64,000 nt of DNA from Ensifer adhaerens (GTDB taxonomy: Bacteria; Pseudomonadota; Alphaproteobacteria; Rhizobiales; Rhizobiaceae): positions 868,001-932,000 of the forward strand of contig NZ_CP015882.1 in the NCBI RefSeq assembly GCF_000697965.2, given 5' to 3'. The position numbers were made by a program, and so were the translations under genes. The notes under the pieces were generated by a model, which saw only the letters and a program-made list of their open reading frames with translations, did no database searches and was not told the DNA's origin. The stretch's first letter is position 1. Each line of letters opens with the position of its first letter. Positions 26,892 to 34,374 of this stretch are shown here, in pieces.

Positions 26892-28330
26892 GCGGTTTTG
26901 CCATTGCCTTCGTCGGATTCGCAGCCATGCTGCTCTTGATCGCCATCCGGATGCCGATCGCCCTTGCCATGCTTGCGGTGGGCGCTGCCGGTTATGCCTA
27001 TCTCTCTGGCCCGCATGCGCTGGTCTACTATCTGCAGACCAACACCTACAGCCAGTTTGCCAGCTACACGCTTTCCGTCATACCGCTCTTCATCCTGATG
27101 GGCGCGCTTGCCGAGCAATCGGGCATCGCCGCAACGCTCTTTCGCGTCGCCGAGCGAGGCTTCGGACGGTTCAAGGGCGGAATGCCAATGGCGGTCATCG
27201 CCGCCTGCACAGGATTCGGCGCGATCTGCGGCTCGTCGGTCGCAACCACGGCGACCTTCGGGCGTGCGGCCCTGCCGGAACTGCGCCGGGCGCGCGTCGA
27301 TGTCGGTCTTGGCACCGGGACGATTGCCGCCGGTGGCACGCTCGGCATCCTCATTCCCCCATCCGTCATCCTGGTGATCTATGCGATCACCGCCGAGCAG
27401 AATATCGCCAAGCTGTTTCAGGCCGCCCTGGTGCCGGGGCTGCTGGCGGCCGCCTTCTATCTGATCGCGATCGCCGTCGTCGTCCGGCGCAAACCCGATC
27501 TCGCACCGCCGGTCACGGCGACCGAGGCGGTTCGAACCCCCCGTCCTTTCTGGGCGAGGCCCGTAGGGCTGATCATCTTTGCCGGTGGCGCGATCGGCTG
27601 GCTGCTCGGCTCGCTCGGGACGGTAGGGGGCGTATTGCTGGCGATATTCGGCCTGCTGCTGCTGGCTGCGGACTTTGCGATCGTGCCCGCGGCGGCGGTT
27701 GCCGTCACGGTGGTCGGCGGCATCTATGGCGAAGTGTTCACACCGACGGAAGGTGCCGCGGTGGGTGCCGCCGTAACGCTGCTGGTGGGGCTGCTGCAAC
27801 GGACCCTGAGCCTTGGCGCCCTGAAAAACGCCCTGCTGCAGACGGCTGAAACGAGCGGGATGATCTTCCTGATCCTGCTCGGCGCCGAGGTCTTTGGCGC
27901 GTTTCTGGCGCTGACGCAGATGCCGGCGACGCTGGCCTCAATGGTCGGACAGTCGGGTCTACCGCCCTATGTCGTCATTTGCGGAATGCTCGTCACCTAT
28001 CTCGTGCTCGGCGCCGTCATGGACGAGTTGGCGATGATCCTGCTGACGTTGCCGGTCTTCATTCCGATCATCCTGACGCTGGACTTGGGCATGCCGACCG
28101 AGGACGTTGCCATCTGGTTCGGCATTCTCGTGCTCATCGTCGTCGGCATCGGCCTTTCCGCCCCGCCGATCGGCCTCAACGTGTTTATCATCAACAAGCT
28201 GGCGACCGACGTTCCGATCGTTGAGACCTATCGTGGCGTGATGCCATTCGTGATCGCCGACCTCATCAGGCTGGTGATCATCACGCTGTCACCCGGCGTC
28301 GCTCTGGCGCTCGTCCGGTTGTTGAATTGA
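26888..28330 (+). CDS. TRAP transporter large permease (DctM family)
   Basis: A 480-aa inner-membrane transporter subunit with about twelve helices. Recognised by SVIPLFILMGALAEQSG, GFGAICGSSVATTATFGRAALPE, GTIAAGGTLGILIPPSVILVIYAI and the C-terminal APPIGLNVFIINKLA, all typical of DctM. Its ATG at 26888 overlaps the DctQ stop. A more upstream start in the same frame would lie inside DctQ and is rejected. It is the ion-coupled translocation channel of the TRAP system. Confidence 0.93.
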   Translation: MSGFAIAFVGFAAMLLLIAIRMPIALAMLAVGAAGYAYLSGPHALVYYLQTNTYSQFASYTLSVIPLFILMGALAEQSGIAATLFRVAERGFGRFKGGMPMAVIAACTGFGAICGSSVATTATFGRAALPELRRARVDVGLGTGTIAAGGTLGILIPPSVILVIYAITAEQNIAKLFQAALVPGLLAAAFYLIAIAVVVRRKPDLAPPVTATEAVRTPRPFWARPVGLIIFAGGAIGWLLGSLGTVGGVLLAIFGLLLLAADFAIVPAAAVAVTVVGGIYGEVFTPTEGAAVGAAVTLLVGLLQRTLSLGALKNALLQTAETSGMIFLILLGAEVFGAFLALTQMPATLASMVGQSGLPPYVVICGMLVTYLVLGAVMDELAMILLTLPVFIPIILTLDLGMPTEDVAIWFGILVLIVVGIGLSAPPIGLNVFIINKLATDVPIVETYRGVMPFVIADLIRLVIITLSPGVALALVRLLN

Positions 28331-28372
28331 GAAGAAGCTGGCAGGGCGCGACCTCCGCCTTGGACGGCGCGC

Positions 28373-28819
28373 TCACAGATCCTTCCAGCTATGGAACATG
28401 GCGGCCTGGCCGGCATGTTCGCCGTTGGCGCGCACCAATTGCCACACGATGGCGTTCTCGATCCAGAAACGGCGTCCGGATTTTGCGATCCGAAGCCCAC
28501 GATAGTCGTCGATGAAGCCCTTGGTGGAGACACTGTCTAAAAGACGCTGCCGTTCCTCACGGTTCGGCGCCTCGGCCGAGAGGCGCGACGGCATGCCGAT
28601 GAACTCCTGCCAACTGTAGCCGAAGCAGGCCTGGGCGGTTTTGTTCGCGTAGAAGAAACGCGGGTCGTCCGACCGGTCGTGCGCCAAAAGCGCAAAGGGT
28701 GCGTTCTCGTAGAGCCAGCGGCCGTCGAACGGATGGTCGACCAGCTCCTTGCCGGTCACCTGGCGGTAACTTGCAACGATCAGGGCGAAGGCGTCATCGG
28801 CATCATATTCGGTTGTCAT
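28373..28819 (-). CDS. MEKHLA (PAS-related) domain protein
   Basis: A 148-aa soluble protein made almost entirely of a MEKHLA domain, a PAS relative: FFYANKTAQACFGYSWQEFIGMP, RLSAEAPNREERQRLLDSVS, GFIDDYRGLRIAKSGRRFWIE and a final GQAAMFHSW. The domain is known at the C-terminus of plant HD-ZIP III proteins, and free-standing bacterial versions exist without known function. It could bind a small ligand or flavin. The gene is convergent with the TRAP operon and followed upstream by another minus-strand gene; a joint role is not evident. Confidence 0.88.
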   Translation of the reverse strand: MTTEYDADDAFALIVASYRQVTGKELVDHPFDGRWLYENAPFALLAHDRSDDPRFFYANKTAQACFGYSWQEFIGMPSRLSAEAPNREERQRLLDSVSTKGFIDDYRGLRIAKSGRRFWIENAIVWQLVRANGEHAGQAAMFHSWKDL

Positions 28820-28851
28820 CGCCCTTCGTCTCCATAGCGCCGGGGTGGGCG

Positions 28852-29304
28852 TCAGGCGTTCAAGGACGGAATGAACTTCCCGTCATAACGCACGCGGAAA
28901 TTCCGGCGTTGCGCATCTTCCTGGAAGCAGACGAAGACCAGCTCGAGGTCATTTGCGCTGCTGCGCCTTCCAAGCAGGCTGAGCGTGATCACGACCACGC
29001 CGCCATAGGTGCGGGTCAGGGCGATCGCTGCCCTTCGAATTTCGTTGGTGCCGGCGTCGTCCCGCTCTTCGCGGCGCTCATAGACCTGCCAGAAGGGCGA
29101 AGCTTCCCAGGCCGCGCGCAGCGCCTCGGTGATCTGGTCCTTGAACTCCTCGACGGATCTGCCCTTGCTCCACGAGACGGTCTTTTCGGTGTAGTCGGCA
29201 AAAATGTCGAGATAGCCGTCATAGTCGTTCGCATCGGAGAAACAACGCTCGATCATCCCGAGCGCCATTTCATCGGAAATTCCTGCCTTGAAGTATATCG
29301 TCAT
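28852..29304 (-). CDS. Uncharacterised 150-aa protein
   Basis: A soluble protein starting MTIYFKAGISDEMALGMIERCFSD, with an acidic helical N-terminal half, a conserved-looking central helix (EEFKDQITEALRAAWEASPFW) and a strand-rich end (GGVVVITLSLL, LELVFVCFQED, NFRVRYDGKFIPSL). The size and alpha/beta pattern would fit an NTF2-like or stress-inducible fold, but no family is recognised. It is followed by the MEKHLA gene on the same strand 32 bases later, so they may be co-transcribed. Codon use and GC look like the neighbours. Confidence 0.7.
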   Translation of the reverse strand: MTIYFKAGISDEMALGMIERCFSDANDYDGYLDIFADYTEKTVSWSKGRSVEEFKDQITEALRAAWEASPFWQVYERREERDDAGTNEIRRAAIALTRTYGGVVVITLSLLGRRSSANDLELVFVCFQEDAQRRNFRVRYDGKFIPSLNA

Positions 29305-29331
29305 CGAATCGCCAACCCTGCCTTGAACGCC

Positions 29332-29364
29332 TATCTAGTCAAAGCGCCAAGGATGTATCTAGTC
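29332..29364. repeat. Direct repeat TATCTAGTC, two copies
   Basis: TATCTAGTC occurs at 29332-29340 and 29356-29364, 24 bases start to start, in the promoter region between the minus-strand 150-aa gene and the parD gene. It may be a regulator binding site. Confidence 0.35.
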
Positions 29365-29475
29365 CCCGATTGTCATATTGCTGCGGCCGAGAGGTTCCCC
29401 GCGTAAGGCGATCGGCTCTGGTGTTAAAGATCACCATTCATGCCAGTTTTTGCCGAATGCGCTATTCTGCCACCC

Positions 29476-29715
29476 ATGAACACCATGAACATTTCCCTCC
29501 CGGACTCTCTCAAAAGCTTCGTCGACGAGCAGGTCGCCCGGCGAGGTTATGGTACGAGCAGCGAGTCTATCCTGGAGTTGATCCGCCGGGTTCAGGACTG
29601 GCTCAATCTGCGTCGGCTATTGCTCGATGGTGCCTCTTCCGCACAAGCCGACCCGACCGACGCTGGCTACTTCGCCGATTTGCGTGACCGGGTTCGTGGT
29701 CGATCGGCCAAGTGA
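29476..29715 (+). CDS. parD: ParD-type antitoxin (CopG/RHH family)
   Basis: A 79-aa antitoxin beginning MNTMNISLPDSLKSFVDEQV, the ribbon-helix-helix pattern of ParD, with RRGYGTSSESILELIRR forming the DNA-binding dimer and an acidic C-terminal tail that would wrap the toxin. ATG 29476 is chosen because the ribbon strand starts at once; 29440 would add unrelated residues. Its stop overlaps the GTG of parE, the usual arrangement. The antitoxin is intact although its toxin gene is interrupted. Confidence 0.88.
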   Translation: MNTMNISLPDSLKSFVDEQVARRGYGTSSESILELIRRVQDWLNLRRLLLDGASSAQADPTDAGYFADLRDRVRGRSAK

Positions 29716-30002
29716 GCAACAAGCCGGTCATTTCGCGTCAACCGGCCAGCAGCGACGTCGAGGCGGCGATCGAGTGTTATGCAACGTAGGCTGGGGCTGA
29801 CGTCGCTCACGCTTTTGGCGACGCGTTTCAGGCTGCCTATGCGTTGATTGTTGCGCGTCCGGAATCCGGTTCGTTGCGCTTTGCCTACGAACTGGCGCTC
29901 CCTCATTGGCGAAGTGTCGGTCTGAAGAGGTACCCATACCTCGTGTTCTATCGTCAACGGGCCGACCATATCGACGTGTGGCGCGTGCTGAATAAGCCCT
30001 GA
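29712..30002 (+). pseudogene. parE: ParE-type toxin gene with in-frame nonsense codon
   Basis: Read from the GTG at 29712, which overlaps the parD stop, the frame gives a recognisable ParE of 97 codons but is broken by TAG at 29787-29789 (codon 26). After the stop the family sequence continues in the same frame: AHAFGDAFQAAYALIVARPESGS, then HWRSVGLKRYPYLVFYRQRADHIDVWRVLNKP. The stop sits where ParE proteins commonly have Glu, so a single G-to-T change (GAG to TAG) explains it. The toxin is probably inactive unless suppressed or the base call is wrong. Confidence 0.88.
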
Positions 30003-30167
30003 CTGTAAGCTATTGGTTGCCTTGGGAAAGCTGAGGCAAAAACTCCGCGAAACTGAGCGGAAACGAGACGAAATTTCTAAGGCTTGGCACAACCAGGGTC
30101 CGCGTTCCCTCGCGCTCCCACACGCCTGCCGATAGGTTCTGGGTCAGCATCAACACCGGAGAACCGC

Positions 30168-31154
30168 ATGAAACGCCTCCTCATTCTCGGCGCCACCCTT
30201 GTCGCGCACTTTGTGACCCCTGCGCTGGCACAGGAGCCGACGAAGCTTCTCAACGCCTCCTACGACGTTTCCCGCGAGCTCTTCGTTGCCGAGAACGAGG
30301 CCTTCATCAAGCAGCATCCGGGCGTGACCATCGACCAGTCGCATGCCGGCACGTCGAAGCAGGCCCGCTCGATCCTCGAAGGCCTGGAAGCCGACGTCGT
30401 CACCTTCAACCAGACCACCGATATCGAGTTCCTGGCCAAGAACGGCTTTGTCTCCAAGGATTGGGCGAAGGCGTTCCCGAACAATGCCTCGCCTTTCTAT
30501 TCCTTCCCGTCCTTCCTGGTGCGCAAGGGCAACCCGAAGAACATCAAGGACTGGTCCGATCTCGCCCGTGACGATGTTCACGCTGTCTTCCCCAATCCGA
30601 AAACGTCGGGCAATGCGCGCTACACCTATCTGGCGGCCTATGCCTGGGCCAAGGAGGCCTATGAAGGCGACGAGGCGAAGATCGAAGCCTACATTACCAA
30701 GATCTTCGACAACGTTCCGGTGTTCGACACCGGCGGCCGCGCCTCGACAACCACCTTCGTCGAGCGCGAAACCGGCGACGTCCTGATCACCTTCGAGGCA
30801 GAGACCCGCAGCATCGCCAAACAGTATGGCGCCGACAAGGTCGAGGCCGTCATCCCGTCGGTCAGCCTGCTCGCCGAGTTCCCGGTCGCGGTCGTCGACA
30901 AGGTCGCCGAGAAGCACGGCACTCAGGCGCTCGCCAAGACCTATCTCGATTTCCTCTATACCGAGGAAGGCCAGCGCATCGCCGCCGAGTTCGGCCACCG
31001 CGTCCGCAACGAAAAGGTTGCCGGCGAATTCAAGGCGCAGTTCCCCGACATTCGCCTCGTCAATGTCGATGACGTCTTTGGCGGCTGGAGCAAGATCCAG
31101 GCAGAGCACTTCGCCTCGGGCGGCGTTCTGGACAAGCTCTACGGCAGCCGCTGA
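30168..31154 (+). CDS. sbp: Sulfate ABC transporter periplasmic binding protein
   Basis: A 328-aa sulfate-binding protein. The signal peptide ends PALAQ. The mature sequence LLNASYDVSRELFVAENEAF, SHAGTSKQARSILEGLEADVVT, FPNPKTSGNARYTYLAAY and GGWSKIQAEHFASGG follows Sbp/CysP closely, including the SHxGxSxKQ oxyanion loop. ATG 30168 has a GGAGA site and gives the signal peptide directly. It heads the sulfate operon sbp-cysT-cysW-cysA and captures sulfate or thiosulfate. A perfect 11-bp hairpin follows. Confidence 0.95.
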   Translation: MKRLLILGATLVAHFVTPALAQEPTKLLNASYDVSRELFVAENEAFIKQHPGVTIDQSHAGTSKQARSILEGLEADVVTFNQTTDIEFLAKNGFVSKDWAKAFPNNASPFYSFPSFLVRKGNPKNIKDWSDLARDDVHAVFPNPKTSGNARYTYLAAYAWAKEAYEGDEAKIEAYITKIFDNVPVFDTGGRASTTTFVERETGDVLITFEAETRSIAKQYGADKVEAVIPSVSLLAEFPVAVVDKVAEKHGTQALAKTYLDFLYTEEGQRIAAEFGHRVRNEKVAGEFKAQFPDIRLVNVDDVFGGWSKIQAEHFASGGVLDKLYGSR

Positions 31155-31181
31155 TCGCTCTTTAAACTCGCATTCAGTCAG

Positions 31182-31209
31182 CCCGGCAGACGAACCGTCT
31201 GCCGGGTTT
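31182..31209 (+). terminator. Hairpin between sbp and cysT
   Basis: Perfect 11-bp stem CCCGGCAGACG/CGTCTGCCGGG with a three-base loop, then TTT. It probably attenuates read-through so that binding protein exceeds permease. Confidence 0.65.
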
Positions 31210-31237
31210 CACCATGACATGACAAGGAAATGAACGC

Positions 31238-32059
31238 TTGAGACGCAATGTCCTGCCCGGGTTCCGCCTGTCGCTGGGGGTGACGCTGCTCTATGTGAGC
31301 CTGATCGTCGTTCTGCCGCTGGCAGCCCTCGTGTTCAAGGCCGCAAGCCTCGGCCCTCTCGACTACTGGCAGATCGTCTCGTCGCCGCGGGCACTCGCAA
31401 GCTATCGCGTCACCGTGACGGCCGCCCTTGGCGCGACGCTCTTCAATCTCTTCTTCGGCCTGGCGCTCGCCTGGGTGCTGGTGCGCTACCGCTTTCCGGG
31501 GCGCCGCATCGTCGATGCCATGGTCGACCTGCCGTTTGCCTTGCCGACGGCCGTTGCCGGCATTTCGCTGACCGCACTTTTCACGACCAACGGCGTGTTT
31601 GGCTCAATCCTCGAAGACTACGGCATCAAGGTTGCCTATACGCCTATCGGCATCATGATCGCCATGTGCTTCACCTCGCTGCCCTTCATCGTGCGCACGG
31701 TGCAACCGGTACTGGAGGATCTCGATCCGGCGCTGGAGGAGGCAGCCCAGTCGCTTGGCGGCTCGGACCTCGCGATCTTCCGCAAGGTCATTCTGCCGCT
31801 GCTGACACCGGCGCTTCTCGCCGGCGTCTCTTTGTCCTTCGCCCGCTCGCTCGGCGAATTCGGCGCGATCATCTTCATCGCCGGCAACCAGCCGATGTCG
31901 ACCGAGATCACCGCGCTGCTGATCTTCATCCGGCTTGAGGAATACGACTATCAGGCAGCGGCGGCGATCGCGTCCGTCCTGCTGCTCACGGCGTTCCTCA
32001 TGCTCGCGGTAACCAACTGGCTGCAGGCGCGGGCGCTGCGCTACACCCGGAGGTCTTGA
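31238..32059 (+). CDS. cysT: Sulfate ABC transporter permease CysT (CysU)
   Basis: A 273-aa inner-membrane permease with six helices. Features: PFALPTAVAGISLTALF, FTSLPFIVRTVQPVLEDLDPALEEAAQSLG (EAA loop that contacts the ATPase) and ARSLGEFGAIIFIAGNQP, as in CysT. The start is TTG at 31238, since the nearby ATG at 31230 is out of frame; AAGGAA lies eight bases before it. The next gene starts three bases after its stop. Confidence 0.93.
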   Translation: MRRNVLPGFRLSLGVTLLYVSLIVVLPLAALVFKAASLGPLDYWQIVSSPRALASYRVTVTAALGATLFNLFFGLALAWVLVRYRFPGRRIVDAMVDLPFALPTAVAGISLTALFTTNGVFGSILEDYGIKVAYTPIGIMIAMCFTSLPFIVRTVQPVLEDLDPALEEAAQSLGGSDLAIFRKVILPLLTPALLAGVSLSFARSLGEFGAIIFIAGNQPMSTEITALLIFIRLEEYDYQAAAAIASVLLLTAFLMLAVTNWLQARALRYTRRS

Positions 32060-32061
32060 CG

Positions 32062-32940
32062 ATGAGTTTCAAAAAGACCGTACGCACGCTGCCGCGGGTC
32101 GGTGACGGCCCCGTGTTCCGCCGCGCCCTTATCGGTATCGTGCTGATCATCGGCGCATTCCTCATTCTCGCGCCGCTGCTGATCATCGGTGTCGAAGCCT
32201 TTGCCAAAGGCTGGCAGGTCTATCGCGACACGATCCTGCATCCCGACACGCGCCATGCGATCATGCTGACCGTGCTTGCGGCGCTGATCGCCGTACCCAT
32301 CAACACCGCCTTCGGCGTCGCCGCCGCCTGGGCGATCACCAAATTCGATTTCCGCGGCAAGGGCTTCCTGCTGGTGGTGATCGAGATCCCGTTCTCGGTT
32401 TCACCGATCGTCGCGGGTGTTGCCTATCTCTTCGTCTACGGGCTGCAGGGCCTGTTTGGTCCGACACTTGATGCCTATGGCATCAAGATCCTGTTTGCCA
32501 TTCCAGGCATCGTGCTCGCCTCGATGTTCGTCACCGCGCCGTTTGTCGCCCGGGAGCTCATTCCGCTGATGCAGGCCCAGGGGCGCGATCTCGAAGAGGC
32601 GGCCGTTTCCCTCGGCGCTTCCGGCTTCCGCACCTTCTTTTCGGTGACGTTGCCCAACATCAAGTGGGCGCTGCTCTACGGCGTCGTCCTTTGTAATGCG
32701 CGCGTGATGGGCGAGTTCGGCGCGGTTTCGGTCGTCTCTGGTAACATCCGTGGCCAGACCAACACCCTGCCGCTCCATATCGAGCTGCTCTATCACGACT
32801 ATCAGGCGGCGGGCGCTTTTGCGTCGGCGTCCATTCTGGCGCTCATCGCCGTCTTCACCATCATCGCCAAGGTCGCTCTGGAGCGCCAAGGGGCGGGCCG
32901 CGTCCGCCCAGTTGCCAATTCCGCGGAGAATGCATCATGA
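32062..32940 (+). CDS. cysW: Sulfate ABC transporter permease CysW
   Basis: A 292-aa permease that pairs with CysT. Typical segments: AAWAITKFDFRGKGFLLVVI, EIPFSVSPIVAGVAYLFVYG, ARELIPLMQAQGRDLEEAAVSLGASG (EAA loop) and GEFGAVSVVSGNIRGQTNTLPLHIELLYHDY, the last being a hallmark of CysW. A GGAGG site lies nine bases before ATG 32062. Its stop overlaps the ATG of cysA, so translation is coupled. Confidence 0.94.
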   Translation: MSFKKTVRTLPRVGDGPVFRRALIGIVLIIGAFLILAPLLIIGVEAFAKGWQVYRDTILHPDTRHAIMLTVLAALIAVPINTAFGVAAAWAITKFDFRGKGFLLVVIEIPFSVSPIVAGVAYLFVYGLQGLFGPTLDAYGIKILFAIPGIVLASMFVTAPFVARELIPLMQAQGRDLEEAAVSLGASGFRTFFSVTLPNIKWALLYGVVLCNARVMGEFGAVSVVSGNIRGQTNTLPLHIELLYHDYQAAGAFASASILALIAVFTIIAKVALERQGAGRVRPVANSAENAS

Positions 32941-33956
32941 AGATCCGCCTTGACCACGTCGTCAAGACTTTCCAAACCTTCCGTGCCGTCAAGGACGTCT
33001 CCCTGGAGATCGAAAGCGGCGAGCTCGTCGCGCTGCTTGGGCCCTCCGGTTCTGGCAAGACGACGATATTGCGCATGGTTGCCGGCCTCGAATTCGCCGA
33101 TGGCGGTCACATCTATTTCGGCGACCAGGATGCGACCGACATCCCGGTGCGCGATCGCGGCGTCGGCTTCGTGTTCCAGCACTACGCGCTTTTCCCGCAT
33201 ATGACCGTGGCGCAGAACATCGCCTTCGGCATGGAGGTCTCGAAGGTCAAGCGCGACAAGGCGGCCATCCATGCGCGGGTCGCTGAACTGTTGCGCCTGG
33301 TTCGCCTCGAAGGGCTCGGCGAACGGTTTCCGGCGCAGATCTCCGGCGGTCAGCGCCAGCGCGTCGCACTTGCCCGCGCGCTTGCCGTCGATCCAAAGGT
33401 GCTGCTGCTGGACGAGCCTTTCGGCGCGCTTGATGCCAATGTCCGGCGTGAGCTGCGGCGCTGGCTGCGCGAAATCCATAGTGAGCTCGGCATCACCACG
33501 CTCTTCGTCACGCACGACCAGGAAGAGGCGCTCGATCTCGCTGACCGCGTGGTGATCCTGAAGGATGGCCATATCGTTCAACAGGGGACGCCGGAGGAGG
33601 TCTGCCGCGAGCCGAAATCGGCCTTCGTCATGAAGTTCCTCGGCGATGCCAACATGCTTCCCGCCGAGGTGCGCGATGGTCGGGCCTATGCCGATGGCGC
33701 GGTCATCGATGCCGCAGGGATTGCCGACGGCAAGGCCGAGCTTTACGCCCGGCCGGTCGATCTCGACTGGGCGGCGGGAGGCCCGGGTATCGCGGCCAAT
33801 ATCAGCCGGGTGATGGATCGCCCTGGCGGCCGCCGGGTGGTCGCGACGACCGAGCGTGGCGTGCCGCTGGAGTTGGACCTGGAGCCGGAGCGGATCGTGA
33901 AGGCCGGCGACACCGGTTACGTGACGCTGCGGCGGGCAACGGTATTTGCGATTTAG
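32937..33956 (+). CDS. cysA: Sulfate/thiosulfate ABC transporter ATP-binding protein CysA
   Basis: A 339-aa ATPase: Walker A GPSGSGKTT, Q loop, signature SGGQRQRVALARAL, Walker B VLLLDEPFGALDAN and switch histidine (FVTHDQEEAL). The C-terminal about 100 residues form a regulatory TOBE-like domain (AELYARPVDLDW through VTLRRATVFAI), slightly different in rhizobia from the enteric form. ATG overlaps cysW by four bases. Last gene of the operon; ends convergent to the DUF2277 gene. Confidence 0.95.
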   Translation: MKIRLDHVVKTFQTFRAVKDVSLEIESGELVALLGPSGSGKTTILRMVAGLEFADGGHIYFGDQDATDIPVRDRGVGFVFQHYALFPHMTVAQNIAFGMEVSKVKRDKAAIHARVAELLRLVRLEGLGERFPAQISGGQRQRVALARALAVDPKVLLLDEPFGALDANVRRELRRWLREIHSELGITTLFVTHDQEEALDLADRVVILKDGHIVQQGTPEEVCREPKSAFVMKFLGDANMLPAEVRDGRAYADGAVIDAAGIADGKAELYARPVDLDWAAGGPGIAANISRVMDRPGGRRVVATTERGVPLELDLEPERIVKAGDTGYVTLRRATVFAI

Positions 33957-33986
33957 GCTGAGCGCGCGGCCAGCCTCTTGCCGCCG

Positions 33987-34253
33987 TCAGGCGAAGCGGA
34001 GGGCGGACCGAGCGCGCGCCTTGGCTGCTTCTTCTTCCCGGTTGCGTGGGGGCTGTGACGTCTCGAGCGCATCGAGCAGTTCTTGCGCGCATGCCGCAAT
34101 CGAATTGACCGCGTGCTCGAACGCCGCTTCGTTCCGCTTGGACGGCTTGCTCGTTCCGCTTAACTTGCGCACGAACTGCAGCGCAGCGTCATGGATCTCG
34201 GCGTTCGTCGCCGGCGGCTCGAAATTGAACAGGGGTTTGATGTTTCGGCACAT
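33987..34253 (-). CDS. DUF2277 family protein
   Basis: An 88-aa protein starting MCRNIKPLFNFEPPATNAEIHDAALQFVRKLSG, the invariant opening of DUF2277, followed by TSKPSKRNEAAFEHAV and a basic tail. The family is widespread in alphaproteobacteria and actinobacteria and small, soluble and of unknown function; Cys2 is conserved. It stands alone between the convergent sulfate operon and the cell-wall enzyme. Confidence 0.92.
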   Translation of the reverse strand: MCRNIKPLFNFEPPATNAEIHDAALQFVRKLSGTSKPSKRNEAAFEHAVNSIAACAQELLDALETSQPPRNREEEAAKARARSALRFA

Positions 34254-34374
34254 GACGGGCTCCCGGTCCTCTTCGTTCTCGCTCCTGTCGAGGGCCGGAT
34301 CTTAGTGCCCGTTCCTCGTCAGCGAAAGACCTTTACCGTCCGCTGCCTGCGATCCAACCGTTGGCCGGCTCCGC

